A stretch of DNA of 64,000 nucleotides from Rapana venosa (GCA_028751875.1 CM054165.1:26821025-26885024); one strand, 5' to 3'; positions 32,811 through 45,672 are shown, counted from the first letter of the stretch. The notes: generated by a model not told the origin, from the sequence alone. Numbers and translations are program-made.

Positions 32811-32898
32811 CCGTGATAGCTCAGTTGGTAGAGCGAGGACTGTAGAGGACAAGTGGAAAGCAATCCTTAGGTCGCTGGTTCGAATCCGGCTCGCGGGA
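32811..32898 (+). pseudogene. tRNA-Tyr-like, two 1-bp deletions
   Basis: Lacks one C of the acceptor 5' strand and one G before the anticodon stem. The upstream flank also lacks two bases ('gaaggaagc' for 'gaagagaagc'). The copy 1,100 bp on (33911) is intact. Could be real or residual sequencing error. Confidence 0.75.
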
Positions 32899-33165
32899 AT
32901 TTTTTTTATTTTATTATTTTTATTTTTAAAAAATATTTATCTTTGCACTTTGTCAAATATTGCTGTAAGACATGTGCCATTGCCTACATTGAAACGTTGT
33001 GGATTTTAAAAATATTTTTTCATTAAAAAAAAAAATTCTCTTTGGGCATAGGCTATTTACTTTGTCAGTTATTGATGTCAGCTAAGTGTCAATGCCTACA
33101 TGAAAACGTTATGTTTTGGAATGTTATGTTGATATTGGCATGAAAAGGTTGGGTTGGGTTGGGTC

Positions 33166-33515
33166 AGAAGTGTGCGGTGGTTTGATCCCTGTTTGAACCA
33201 GAATATCACCCCCCACCCACACCCATTAGACCACGATAGGTGTTCTGGGTGCTAGTCTTTCGGATTAGACAATAAACTGAAGTCCTCCTGTGTTACACAA
33301 AATTATTTAGCGCACGTAAAAGAACGCACGGCTACAAGAGAGTCGTCCCTGCACAATTTCATAGAAAAAAGCCACTCCAACAGGATAATAAGTACAGTTC
33401 AAGTCAGGAAAAGAAAAAACTAATGTGTGGCGCTGCTCTTGTGGCGACGCCCTCTCCCCTGGGAGAGCAGCCCGAATTTCAGGCAGAGAAATCTGCCGTG
33501 ACTTAAAGAGGTATA
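33166..33515 (+). mobile_element. SINE-1 copy, second of the tandem pair
   Basis: Near-identical to 32069-32418. ACAAT tract 33516-33846. Confidence 0.8.
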
Positions 33516-33910
33516 CAATACACATCAATATAATACAAAACAAAACAATACAACGCAATGCAACACAACACAATACATAACAACACAACAGAATACAACA
33601 CAATATAATAAAACACGACACACTGTTCACTGTTCACATAAGCTTTTCGCATAAGCTAAGGAACGTAACGTAAAACACGACACAATGCAATAAAACACAA
33701 CATGGTACAATACAACACAACACATGATACAACACAATACAACACAACACATGATCCAATACAGTACAACACAATACAACACAACACAGTACAAGACAGT
33801 ACAATACAACACACATACAATACAACACAATACACTACAATACAAGGCCTGACAGGTGGATATGGTCAGCATGACATTGTTCTCTGTGAAGAGAAGCACT
33901 TTCTCCAGAT

Positions 33911-34000
33911 CCCGTGATAGCTCAGTTGGTAGAGCGGAGGACTGTAGAGGACAAGTGGAAAGCAATCCTTAGGTCGCTGGTTCGAATCCGGCTCGCGGGA
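33911..34000 (+). tRNA. tRNA-Tyr-GTA: tRNA-Tyr (GTA)
   Basis: Canonical exons; intron starts AGGACAAG, a variant shared only with 30701 and 32811. Confidence 0.92.
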
Positions 34001-34276
34001 AGTTTTTATATTTTATTATTTTTATTAAAAAAAATTATTTATCTTTGCACTTTGTCAAATATTGCTGTAAGACATGTGCCATTGCCTACATTAAAACGTT
34101 GTGGATTTTAAAAATATTTTTTTCTTAAAAAAAAAAATTTCTCTTTGGGCATAGGCTATTTACTTTGTCAGTTATTTATGTCAGCTAAGTGTCAATGCCT
34201 ACATGAAAACGTTGTTATGTTTTGGAATGTTATGTTGATAATACCATGAAAACGTTGGTTTGGTTTGGGTTGGGTC

Positions 34277-34604
34277 AGAAGTGTGCAGTGGTTTGAACCC
34301 TGTTTGGACCCGAAACTTTTCTACCATCCATTAGGCCATGAGTGGTGGTCTGGGTGCTAGTCTTTTGGATGAGGAGATCCCGTGTTACCCAAAATTATTT
34401 AGCTCACGTAAAAAAACCCACGGCTACAAGAGAGTTGTCCCTGGCAAAATTTTGTGGGAAAAAGCCACTCTGATAGCAAATCAAAATGATTTAGACAGGA
34501 AAAGAAAAAAAATGGGTGGCGCTACTCGTGTGGTGACGTGTTCTCCCCAGGGAGAGCAGCCCGAATTTCACACAGAGAAATCTGCCGTGACTTAAAGTAG
34601 TATA
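34277..34604 (+). mobile_element. SINE-1 copy, class B unit
   Basis: Tract 34611-34783, reverse X 34782-34945, Y 35010-35085. Confidence 0.78.
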
Positions 34605-35173
34605 GTCCTACAATACAATACAGTACAATACAATATAATAAATACAACACAATACAAAACAATATGATACAATACAGTACAATACAACTCTATAACACAA
34701 GACAGGACAACGCACAACAACACAGTAGGATATGATACAGTACAACAAAGTACAACACAAGACAAAACACTACAACACAATCTTGCACACATGTTAAAAC
34801 CCGTCCTGCTTTTCAGAAGAGTAGGCCATTGTGTGCCAGTGGGAACGGATGACAAAATTTACAATACTGCATACACACCGGCACTGGATGAAAAGAAAGC
34901 ACATGAGTGCTTAGTCCAGTATCCTCAAAATAATAGATTAAAATAGATTTTTAAAAAATTAAACAAAACAATATGATATGATACAACACTGTACAATACA
35001 ATACTACTTCTTTGTGGAAAACTAAGACAGCAACTATTGTTTGATATATGAGCAAAAATGCGTCACGCTGCCGTTTAATACAACACAATACAGTACAATA
35101 TAATACAATACAGTACAAGTGGACTGGGTCAGCATGACATTGTTCTCTCTGAAGAGAAGCACTTTCTCCAGAT

Positions 35174-35263
35174 CCCGTGATAGCTCAGTTGGTAGAGCGG
35201 AGGACTGTAGAGGGCAAGTGGAAAGCAATCCTCAGGTCGCTGGTTCGAATCCGGCTCGCGGGA
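35174..35263 (+). tRNA. tRNA-Tyr-GTA: tRNA-Tyr (GTA)
   Basis: Base 43 is C instead of T, turning the G27-T43 wobble into a G-C pair. Otherwise canonical. Confidence 0.92.
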
Positions 35264-35571
35264 AGTTTTTATTTATTAATTTCGTTTAATTAAAAAAATT
35301 ATTTATCTTTGCACTTTGCCAAATAATGATGTCAGACATGTCATTGCCTACATTAAAACGTTGTGGATTTAAAAAATATTTTTTCATTAAAAAAAAATAT
35401 TTTTCTTTGCATGTAGGCTATTCACTTTGTCAGTTATTCCATTATTCTCGATATAAAAGAATAAATAAATAAAGTTATGGATGTAAGCGAAGTGTCAATG
35501 CCTACATTACAACGTTATGTTTTGGAATGTTATGTTGATAATACCATGAAAAGGTTGGGTTGGGTTGGGTC

Positions 35572-35909
35572 AGAAGCATGCGGTTGTTCAATCGCCATTT
35601 GGGCCAGAATTCCACCCACACCCTCATCCATTAGTCCACGGTAGGTGGTCTGGGTGCTAGTCTTTCAGATGAAACGATAAACCGAGTTCCTGTGTGTTAC
35701 AGAAAATGATTTAGCGCACGTAAAAAAACCCACGGCTACAAGAGAGTTGTCCCTTGCAAAATTCTCTAGAAAAAAGTTACTCTGATACAGAATGAAATAC
35801 AGTTGAAGACAAAAAATGGGTGGCGCTGCTCTTGTGGCAACACATTCTCCTGGGGGGAAACAGCCCCGATTTCACACAGGGAAATCTGCCGTATCTTAGA
35901 ATGGTGTAC
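35572..35909 (+). mobile_element. SINE-1 copy, double-SINE unit
   Basis: A short scrap of reverse module X end ('ccattattctcgatataaaa') sits upstream at about 35449-35470. Second SINE end 35980-36078, reverse X 36197-36355, Y 36408-36480. Confidence 0.75.
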
Positions 35910-35979
35910 AATACAATGCAATACAATACAACAAAATACAATACAATATAACGCAACACATTAGAATACAATACAATAT

Positions 35980-36078
35980 GTAGACAGGAAAAGAAAGAAT
36001 GGGTGGCGCTATTCTTGTGGTGACGCGTTCTCCCCGGGAGAGCAACCCGAATTTCAAGACGTGACTTTAAGTGGTATA
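35980..36078 (+). mobile_element. SINE-1 3' fragment
   Basis: Second SINE end of the unit. The hairpin is lost ('atttcaagacgtgac'). Confidence 0.72.
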
Positions 36079-36590
36079 GGCCTACAAAAAAATACAGTAC
36101 AATACAATATAATAAACACAACACATACAAAACGATATGGTACAATGCAGTACAATACAACTCAACAACACAAGACAAGACAACCCACTACAACACAATC
36201 TTGCGCACATGTTAAAACCCGTCCCGCTTTTCGGGAAGAGTAGAACATTGTGTACTGATGTGAACAGGTGACCAAATTTACAATACTGCATACACACAGG
36301 GACTGGATGAAAAAAACCACTTCCATTATCCTCGATATAAAAGATTAAAATAAATAAAAAATTAAACACTAAGATATGATACAACACAGTACAATACAAT
36401 ACAATACTTCTTCATAGAAAGCTAAGACAGCAACTATTGTTTGTTATATGAGCGAAAATGCGTTACGCTGCAATTTAATACAACACAACACAATACAATA
36501 CAATACAATACAGTACAAATTACAATACAAGACAAGTGGACAAGGTTAGCATGACATTGTTCTCTGTGAAGAGAAGCACTTTCTCCAGAT

Positions 36591-36680
36591 CCCGTGATAG
36601 CTCAGTTGGTAGAGCGGAGGACTGTAGAGGGCAAGTGGAAAGCTATCCTTAGGTCGCTGGTTCGAATCCGGCTCGCGGGA
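36591..36680 (+). tRNA. tRNA-Tyr-GTA: tRNA-Tyr (GTA)
   Basis: Canonical; counterpart of 19077 in the segmental duplication. Confidence 0.93.
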
Positions 36681-36943
36681 ATTTTTTTATTTTTATTTTT
36701 TTAATTAAAAAATTTATTTATGTTTGCACTTTATCAAATATTGATGTAAGACATGTGTCATTGCCTACATTAAAACGTTGCAGATTTTAGAAATAGTTTT
36801 TCATTTTAAAAATTGTTTATCTTTGTGCATAGGCTATTTATTTACTTTGTCAGTTATTGGTGTAAGCTAAGTGTCAATGCCTACGTTAAAACTTAGTTAT
36901 GTATTGGAATGTTATTTTGATATTGGCATGAAAGGGTTGGGTT

Positions 36944-37295
36944 GGAAGTGTGCAGTGGTTTGATCCCCGTTTGAGCCAGAATATACCCCCCCCCCCCCCC
37001 ACCCATTAGATTACGGTAGGTGGTCTGGGTGCTAGTCTTTCGGATGAGACTATAAACCGAAGTCCTGTGTGTTACACAAAATTATTTCGCCCACGTAAAA
37101 GAACGCAAGGCTACAAGAGAGTCTTCCCAGCAAAATTTTGTAGAGAAAAAGCCACTCTGACAGGGAACAAATACAGTTCAAGTCAGGAAAAGAAAAAAAG
37201 TAATGGGTGGCGCAGCTCTTGTGGCGACGCGCTCTCCCCAGGGAGACCAGCCCGAATTTCGTGCAGAGAAATCTGCCGTGACTTAAAGAGGTATA
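36944..37295 (+). mobile_element. SINE-1 copy
   Basis: Counterpart of 19429-19781. ACAAT tract 37296-37532 without the extra SINE present at 20.04 kb. Confidence 0.8.
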
Positions 37296-37596
37296 CAATA
37301 CACATCAATATAATACAAAACAATACGATACAAGGCAATGAAACACAACACATTACAACACAACAGATTTACAACACGATATCATAACACACAACACAAT
37401 GCAATAAAACACAACACGGTACAATACAACGCAACACATGATACAATACAGTACAACACAGTACAACACAACACAGTACAAGACAGTACAATACAACACA
37501 CATACAATACAACACAATACACTACAATACAACGACTGATAAGAGACTGGGTCAGCATGACATTGTTCTCTGTGAAGAGAAGCACTTTCTCCAGAT

Positions 37597-37686
37597 CCCG
37601 TGATAGCTCAGTTGGTAGAGCGGAGGACTGTAGAGGGCAAGTGGAAAGCTATCCTTAGGTCGCTGGTTCGAATCCGGCTCGTTGGA
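37597..37686 (+). tRNA. tRNA-Tyr (GTA), acceptor mismatch
   Basis: 3' acceptor TCGTTGG (C3-T70 mismatch plus a G-T pair). Counterpart of 20425. Confidence 0.85.
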
Positions 37687-37976
37687 ATTAATTTAAAAAA
37701 AAAAAAAATTATTTGTCTTTGCACTTTGCCAAATATTGATGTAAGACATGTGTCATTGCCTACATTAAAACGTTGTGGATTTTAAACATATTTTTTCATT
37801 AAAAAAATTATTTATCTTTGGGCATAAGCTATTTACTTTGTTAGTTATTGATGTAAGCTAAGTGTCAATGCCTACATTAAAACGTTATGTTTTGGAATGT
37901 TATGTTGATATTGGCATTAAAACGTTATGTTTTGGAATGTTATGTTGATATTGGCATGAAAGGGTTGGGTTGGGTC

Positions 37977-38315
37977 GCAAATGTGTGCAGTTGTTTGATC
38001 CCCGTTTGGGCCAGAATATCCCCCCCCTCCCCCCACTCATCCATTAGACCATGAGTGGTCTGGGTGCTAGTTTTTCGGAAGAGACTATAAACCAAGGTCC
38101 TGTGTATTACACAAAATTATTTAGCGCTCGTAAAAGAACCCACTGCAACAAGAGTTGTCCTTTGCAAAATTCTCTAGAAAAAAGCCACTCTGATAAGGAA
38201 TGAAGTACAGTTGCAGACAGAAAAAGGGTGGCGCTGCTCTTGTGGCGACGCATTCTCCCAGGGAAAGCAGCCCGAATTTCATGCAGGGAAATCTGCCGTG
38301 TCTTAGAATGGTGTG
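37977..38315 (+). mobile_element. SINE-1 copy, double-SINE unit
   Basis: Counterpart of 20804-21142. The second SINE end begins at about 38367 and runs into the corrupted patch. Confidence 0.78.
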
Positions 38316-38418
38316 CAATAAAATGCAATACAATATAATACAATACAACAAAATACAATACAATATGTAGACAGGAAAAGAAAGAATGGGTGGTGCTATT
38401 CTTGTGGTGACAAGCTCT

Positions 38419-40062
38419 CCCCAGGAGCACCCGATTCACGCAGAGAAATCTGCCGTGATTAAAGTGTATAGGCTTACAATACAATACATACAAACATATA
38501 ATAAATACAACCAATACCAAAAAAACCAATACTAAACATATGAATACAATACAGTACAATACAACTCAAATACACACAAGACAAGACAACACAACACAAT
38601 ACGAATATGATACAATACATACACATAACAACACAAGACAAAACACACAACACAATCTGCGACTATATACAAACAACACCGCTTATCGGAAAGTAGGCTA
38701 TGGTAGATGTAACGATACAAAATTTACAATATTCACACATCTTGGCACGGATGAATAAAAAGCACCGTCCGCTTTTCCGATAATACTATTATAATATATA
38801 AAATAATAAATTTATGAATTTAACACGATTATAAATGAAAAAAAACACATGAGGTTATGATACAACATACATACATACTAATATTCTGAAAACTAATGAC
38901 GAATTTTATCGTTAAAATGGACGAAAATGTCAGACTGCCGTTATGATACAACACAATACATACAATACAATTACATACTAAAACTGAAGATCAGCAACAT
39001 TGTTCTCTGTGAAGAGGCGAAAATTCTCCCTAGCCGTTGAATAGCCATAAGTAGAGCGAAAGACAATAAAGGGCAAGTGGGAAGCATCATTAGTCTCTGG
39101 TCGGGAAGCTCCGGGAATTTTTTACTTATTTTTACTTTCCAATCTATTATCTTGCATTTGTCAAACGTGATGTAAGGCATGTGGCACTTGCCTCATTGAA
39201 CGTCTGGGATTTGAATATTTTTTCTTAAATTTTTTTATCTTTGCCAAAATTATTTAATTTGTCAGTTTGGTGTAATACCGTCAGCGCCTGGGCTTTATAG
39301 CAGTTCATTGACTTAAACATTGAGGGGGGCAACAGCAGGTGAGAGCTGTATGAACATGACTTTCCACTCATGGAATTCCATTTACAGCTTATTCTTTGTG
39401 ATCGACTTGACTCTGACATAGAGCTTGACTACATTCCTTATGGTGCTACAGCCCGGGGGCCTGTGGCCTTTGAGATCACATCTCCACGCTAAATGCCTTA
39501 TGCACTGGGCCGAAAGCAAGTGAGAGATGTACTTGGCAACGGACTTCCACTATATCAATTCCCAAATTCGAAAACGCAGCCTCTCTCGTTTTGAGGCATC
39601 GTCGACACGAGAAACTCATCTGCATCCAGGTTCTCAGGTATATCGCACAGTTCCAGAATGTGCGTTGTGCATGCCCGAGGGGTCTGTTGGCCTTGACATA
39701 TTCCAAGGGATAACTTGCTTCCCATAAGTTCGGCTTCGACGTTAGCTCGAGATAGGATGATTACACTGTACAAGCATAACAAAACACTAGTAACACAATT
39801 TGCGCACAAATTCAAAACCACTCCGGTTTCGGAATTGAGCGTCGTATCGTCGGAACAGATGACAAAATTTACATTACTGCTACACACGGTCACTGAATGA
39901 ATAGTAAGAATATTGCTGATCTCATTATCTCAAATGGAAAGATTAAATACTACCAAAATTAAACATAGATTGAACAACACAGTACAATACAAAGATACTT
40001 CTTGTGGTAACAAATTCGCAACCTGTTTCTTTCAATAGCGGAAATACGTCACGCTGACGTTA
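38419..40062 (+). other. Indel-ridden copy of 21.24-23.11 kb
   Basis: Block order matches 21.24-23.11 kb (SINE end, ACAAT tract, reverse X, Y, tRNA, single-copy island, minisatellite, reverse X, Y), but bases are missing every few positions. About 1,640 bp here stands for about 1,870 bp there. Flanks on both sides match the other copy almost perfectly. Nothing inside should be annotated as functional. Confidence 0.8.
39033..39116 (+). pseudogene. Corrupted tRNA-Tyr copy
   Basis: Recognisable 'gtagagcg', 'gggcaagtgggaagc' and 'ctccggga' in the right order, with many small losses. The GTGGGAAGC intron ties it to 21905. Probably a sequence-quality artefact rather than a decayed gene. Confidence 0.7.
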
Positions 40063-40164
40063 AACACAACACAGCACAGTACAATACAATACAATACAAT
40101 ACAATACAAGTGGACAGGGTCAGCATGACATTGTTCTCTCTGAAGAGAAGCACTTTCTCCAGAT

Positions 40165-40254
40165 CCTGTGATAGCTCAGTTGGTAGAGCGGAGGACTGTA
40201 GAGGGCAAGTGGAAAGCTATCCTTAGGTCGCTGGTTCGAATCCGGCTCGCGGGA
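40165..40254 (+). tRNA. tRNA-Tyr-GTA: tRNA-Tyr (GTA)
   Basis: CCTGTGA acceptor variant; counterpart of 23212. Confidence 0.9.
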
Positions 40255-40287
40255 ATTTTTTAGATTTTATTTAATTTTAAAAATTAT

Positions 40288-40530
40288 TCATTTATTTATT
40301 AATTAATTTATTATTTATTTATTTATTTATACCACTTTAAGTCACGCAGATTTCTCTGCGTGAAATTCGGGCTGCTCTCCCCGGGGAGAGCACGTCGCCA
40401 CAAGAGCAGCGCCACCCATTTTTTCCCCTTTTTTCCTGTCTGTAACAGTATTTGTTTCCCTATCAGAGGGACAACTCTCTTGTTGCCGTGGGTTCTTTTA
40501 CGTGCGCTAAATAATTATGTGCAACACTCG

Positions 40531-40561
<31 letters not shown>

Positions 40562-40701
40562 TAGCGCCCATACCACCACTCATGATCTAATGGATGGGAG
40601 AAAAGTTTCGGGTCCAAACGGGATACGAACCACCGCACACTTCCGACCCGGACTTTTCCTCTTTCTAGACAGGCGCGTTACCTCTAGACCACTGATCCAC
40701 C
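40288..40701 (-). mobile_element. Full-length SINE-1, inverted (copy 2)
   Basis: Counterpart of 23335-23746. It keeps the complete CTCCCCGGGGAG palindrome centre, which is two bases shorter on each side of the axis in the other copy. Confidence 0.85.
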
Positions 40702-40900
40702 TATATTTGCACTTTGTCAAATATTGATGTAAGACATGCGTCAACGCGTACATTAAAACGTTGTGAATTTCAAAAATATTTTTCATTTCAAGAATTATTT
40801 ACTTTCTCCGTTATTGGTGTAAGCTAAGTGTCAATGCCTACATTAAAACGTTGTTATGTATTGGAATGTTATGTTGATAATACCATGAAAAGGTTGGGTT

Positions 40901-41247
40901 GGAAGTGTGGAGTGGTTCGATCCCTGTTTGAGCCCCAATATCCCCACCCCCCACCATCCATTAGACCACGGGTGGTGGTCTGGGTGCTAGTCTTTCAGAT
41001 GAGACGATAAACCGAGTTCCTGTGTGTTACACAAAATGATTTAGCCCGCGTAAAAGAACCCACGGTTACAAGAGAGTTGTCCCTGGGAAACTTTTGTAGA
41101 GAAAAAGCCACTCTGATAGGAAATCAAGTACAGTTGCAGACAGGAAAAGAAACTAATGGATGGCGCTGCTCTTGTGCCCACGGGCTCTCCCTGGGGAGAG
41201 CAGCCCAAAAACTCATGCAGAGAAATCTGCCGTGACTTAAGTAGTAT
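40901..41247 (+). mobile_element. SINE-1 copy
   Basis: Counterpart of 23945-24292. Reverse X 41403-41560, pure ACAAT run about 41588-41638, Y 41639-41715. Confidence 0.78.
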
Positions 41248-41794
41248 AGGCCTACAAAACAATACAGTACAATACAATATAATATAATACAACACAATAC
41301 AATACAACACAATAGAAAACAATATGGTACAATACAACACAATACGATATGATACAATACAACACAGTACAACTCAACAAGACAAGACAACACAATACAA
41401 CACAATCTTGCACACATGTTAAAACCCGTCCCGCTTTTCGGGAAGAGTAGGCCATTGTGTACCGATGTGAACAGATGACCAAACTTACAATACTGCATAC
41501 ACACGGGGACTGATTGAAAAAAAACCCACTTCCATTATCCTCCATATAAAGATTTTTAAAAAACCAATATGATATGATACAACACAGTACAATACAATAC
41601 AATACAATACAATACAATACAATACAATACAATACAATACTTCTTCTTGGAACGCTCAGACAACAGCTGTTGTTTGTCTGTTATATGAGCGAAAATGCGT
41701 TACGCTGCGTTTAATACAACACAATACAGTACAATACAAGTGGGCTGGGTCAGCATATCATTGTTCTCTCTGAAGAGAAGCACTTTCTCCAGAT

Positions 41795-41884
41795 CCCGTG
41801 ATAGCTCAGTTGGTAGAGCGGAGGACTGTAGAGGGCAAGTGGAAAGCTATTTTTAGGTCGCTGGTTCGAATCCGGCTCGCGGGA
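41795..41884 (+). tRNA. tRNA-Tyr (GTA), weakened anticodon stem
   Basis: TTTTT stem variant shared with 24840; the intron differs (GTGGAAAGCT versus GTGCAAAGCT). Confidence 0.85.
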
Positions 41885-42158
41885 ATTTTTTTATTTTATG
41901 TTTGTAATTTTAAATTTATTTCTCTTTGCACTTTGTCAAATATTGATGTAAGACATGTGTCATTGCCTACATTAAAACGTTGTGGATTTGAAAAAAATAT
42001 TTTTTCATTTAAAAAATAATTTATCTTTGCGCATAAGGTATTTACTTTGTCAGTTATTGATGTAAGCTAAGTGTCAATGCCTACATTAAAACGTTGTTAT
42101 GTTTTGGAATGTCATGTTAATATTCGCATGAAAGGGTTGGGTTGGGTTGGGTTGGGTT

Positions 42159-42496
42159 GGAAGTGTGGGGTGGTCCCCGTTTGGGCCAGAAGTCCTCTCC
42201 ACCCCCTCCTCCCGCATCCATTAGAGCATTAATGGTCTGGGTGCTAGTCTTTTGGAAGAGAAGATAAACCGAGGTCCCGTGTGTTGCACAAAATTATTTA
42301 GCGCACGTAAAAAAACCCCAGGACAATAAGAGAGTTGTCCCTTGCAAAATTCTCTAGAAAAACGCCACTCTGATAAGAAATGACATATAGTTGAAGACAG
42401 AAAAAGGGTGGCGCTGCTCTTGTGGTGATGCCTTCTCCATGGGAAAGCAGCCCAAATTTCACTCGGGGAAATCTGCCGTATCTTAGAATGGTGTAC
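42159..42496 (+). mobile_element. SINE-1 copy
   Basis: Counterpart of 25203-25540, next to LINE-B copy 2. Five GGG runs at 42134-42156. Confidence 0.78.
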
Positions 42497-42504
42497 AATA
42501 CAAT

Positions 42505-43542
42505 CACTCACTCACTCATCCCTTGGTCGGGACGACCGTTGGGGTACCTGCACGGAAGCTGCAAGTGGACCGCCAAATGGTTCTGTCCTGGGCTGCTTTC
42601 AGGAGGTTTGGTACAGTGAGGCCGGTCCACTCCTTGATGTTGGATATCCAGCTTTTGCGTGGTCGTCCCTGCCTCCTTGCTCCTTCCACCATTCCCTGCA
42701 GGACTGTCTTTGACAGGCTGTTATGCCTTGTTGTGTGGCCAAACCATTTCAGTTTCCTCCGTTTGACTGTATCTAGCAATGGTTCTTGTTTGCCAGCCAG
42801 TGCCTCGATCTGCTGCCAGACGTAGTCATTGGTTTTACGGTCTCTGTAGGTGATGTTCAGGATCCGCCTGAGGCACTTCATCTCAAAGGCTTGAATTCGA
42901 CGTTCTAGATCGGCAGTAAGTGTCCATGCTTCACAGCTGTACAAGGCAATGGATGTGACGAGTGCCTTGTAGTCTGACCTTAGTGTGGGTTCTGATGTTG
43001 TGGTTTCTCCACACTTTCGCCAGCTTAGTCATGGAGGAGAGTGCCACAGCAAGTCTGATCTTCACCTCTTGTGTGCTCGTATCTTCTTTGGTGACGACTG
43101 CTCCAAGGTACTTGAAAGTTTCTACCTCCTCTAGTGTCTCGCCACTCATCTTGATGCTGGTGGGAGTGGTTGGTGTAGTACTGTTCACTAGGATCTTGCT
43201 CTTTTCCGTGCTGATCTCCATACCGTGGGCATTGGCTGATGTTTCCAGTCTGGTGGTGAGATCCTGGAGTTCTTCTTCACTGCGGCCCATGAGATCGATA
43301 TCGTCTGCGAATCGAAGATTGCAGACTGGCCTTCCTCCTATTGTGATTGTGGTCTTGAAGTCAAGGAGGGCCTCCTGCATGATGTTCTCCAGGAACACGT
43401 TGAAAAGAACGGGGGATAGCGGGCAGCCTTGTCGAACTCCAACTGAAGTCCGGAAGAACTCCCCGATTTCTCCACCCATGAGGACTGCACTGTGGGAGCT
43501 GTCATACAGCGCCTGGATGACTTGAATCAGGTCCTCGTCGAA
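42505..43542 (-). mobile_element. LINE-B copy 2 (segmental duplicate)
   Basis: Matches 25549-26586 with few differences and the same junctions in the ACAAT tract. It shares the (TGAG)n tail and 5' truncation point. Confidence 0.85.
42516..43479 (-). pseudogene. Reverse transcriptase fragment of LINE-B copy 2
   Basis: Frames 42931-43479 (FADD palm motif) and 42516-42944 (C-terminal part) carry the same frameshift as copy 1, so the break predates the duplication. The C-terminal frame is a little longer than in copy 1. Confidence 0.82.
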
Positions 43543-43561
43543 TAAAAATACAATACAATAT

Positions 43562-43673
43562 GTAGACAGGAAAAGAAAGAATGGGTGGCGCTATTCTTGT
43601 GACAACGAGCTCTTCCCAGGAAGAGCAGCCCGAATTCCATGCAGAGATATCTGCTGTGACTTTAAGTGGTGTA
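43562..43673 (+). mobile_element. SINE-1 3' fragment
   Basis: Counterpart of 26606-26717. Reverse X 43844-44010; the ACAAT run before Y (about 44040-44152) is longer than in copy 1. Confidence 0.75.
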
Positions 43674-44313
43674 GGCCTGCAATACAATACAGTACAGTAC
43701 AATATCATAAATACAACACAACACAATACAACAGATACTATGCAGTAAAACTCAACAACACAAGACAGGACAATACACAACAACACTATACGATATGATA
43801 CAACACAGTACAACACAACAAGACAAGACAAAACACTAGAACACAATCTTGTGCACATGTTAAAACCCGTCCCGTTTTTCGGAAGAGTAGGCCGTTGCGT
43901 ACCAATGGGAACAGATGACAAAATTTACAATACTGCATACACACGGGCACTGGAGGAAAAGAAATGCACATGAGTTGCTTAGTCCATTATCCTCAGAATA
44001 AAAGTTTAAAATAAATAACAAATTAATCAATAGGATATGATACAACACAGTACAATACAATACAACACAGTACAATACAATACAACACAGTACAATACAA
44101 TACAACACAGTACAATACAATACAATACAATACAGTACAATACAATACAATACTTCTTTGTGGAACGCTCAGACAGCAACTATTATTGTCTGTTGTATGA
44201 GCGAAAATGCGTCACACTGCCGATTAATACAACACAGTACAGTACAATACAATACAAGTGGACTGGGGTCAGCATGACATTGTTCTCTATGAAGAGAAGC
44301 ACTTTCTCCAGAT

Positions 44314-44403
44314 CCCGTGATAGCTCAGTTGGTAGAGCGGAGGACTGTAGATGGCAAGTGCAAAGCAATCCTTAGGTCGCTAGTTCGAATCCGGCTCGCG
44401 GGA
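44314..44403 (+). tRNA. tRNA-Tyr (GTA), T-stem mismatch
   Basis: GCTAG T-arm variant shared with 27313, plus a private intron change (ATGGCAAG). Confidence 0.85.
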
Positions 44404-44670
44404 ATTTTTTTATTTTATTTTTGTGATTTTAAATTTATTTATCTTTGCACTTTGTCAAATATTGATGTAAGACATGTGTCATTGCCTACATTAAAACGTT
44501 GTGGATTTAAAAAATATTTTTTCATTTAAAAAATAATTTATCTTTGCGCATAAGGTATTTACTTTGTCAGTTATTGATGTAAGCTAAGTGTCAATGCCTA
44601 CATTAAAACGTTGTTATGTTTTGGAATGTCATGTTAATATTCGCATGAAAGGGTTGGGTTGGGTTGGGTT

Positions 44671-45013
44671 GGAAGTGTGGGGTGGTCCCCGTTTGGGCCA
44701 GAAGTCCTCTCCACCCCCTCCTCCCGCATCCATTAGAGCATTAATGGTCTGGGTGCTAGTCTTTTGGAAGAGAAGATAAACCGAGGTCCCGCGTGTTACA
44801 CAAAAATTATTCAGCACACGTAAGAAAAAATACCTAGGGCAACAAGAGAGTTGTCCCTTGCAAAATTCTCTATAAAAAAAAGCCACTCTGATAAGGAATG
44901 ACATACAGTTGAAGACAGAAAATCGGTGGCGCTGCTCTTGTGACAATACATTCTCCTAGGGAAAGCAGCCCGAATTTCATGCAGGGAAATCTGCAGTATC
45001 TTAGAATGGTGTA
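44671..45013 (+). mobile_element. SINE-1 copy, double-SINE unit
   Basis: Counterpart of 27671-28012. Second SINE end 45070-45181, reverse X 45373-45535. Confidence 0.78.
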
Positions 45014-45069
45014 CAATACAATGCAATACACTATAATACAATACAATGCAACAAAATACAATACAATAT

Positions 45070-45181
45070 GTAGACAGGAAAAGAAAGAATGGGTGGCGCT
45101 ATTCTTGTGACAACGAGCTCTTCCCGGGGAGAGCAGCCCAAATTCCATGCAGAGAAATCTGCCGTGACTTAAAGTGGTGTA
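45070..45181 (+). mobile_element. SINE-1 3' fragment
   Basis: Counterpart of 28069-28180. Confidence 0.75.
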
Positions 45182-45672
45182 GGCCTGCAATACAATACAG
45201 TACAATACAATATCATAAATACAACACAACACAATACAACACAATACAAAACAATACGATACAGTACAGTACAACTCAACAACACAAGACAGGACAACAC
45301 ATAACAACACAATACGATATGATACAATACAACACAGTACAACACAACAAGACAAGACAACACACTTCAAGACAATCTTGCGCACACCTTAAAATCCGTT
45401 CCGCTTTTCGGAAGAGTAGGCCATTGTGTGCTGGTGGGAACAGATGAAAAAATTTACAATACTGCATACACACAGACACTGGATGAAAAGAAAGCACATG
45501 AGTGCTTAGTCCATTATCCTCGAAATAAAAGATTAGTCTGTTATATGGGCGAAAACGCGTTACGCTGCCGTTTAATACAAAACAATACAGTACAATACAA
45601 ATTACAATACAATACAAGTGGTCAGGGTCAGCATATCATTGTTCTCTCTGAAGAGAAGCACTTTCTCCAGAT

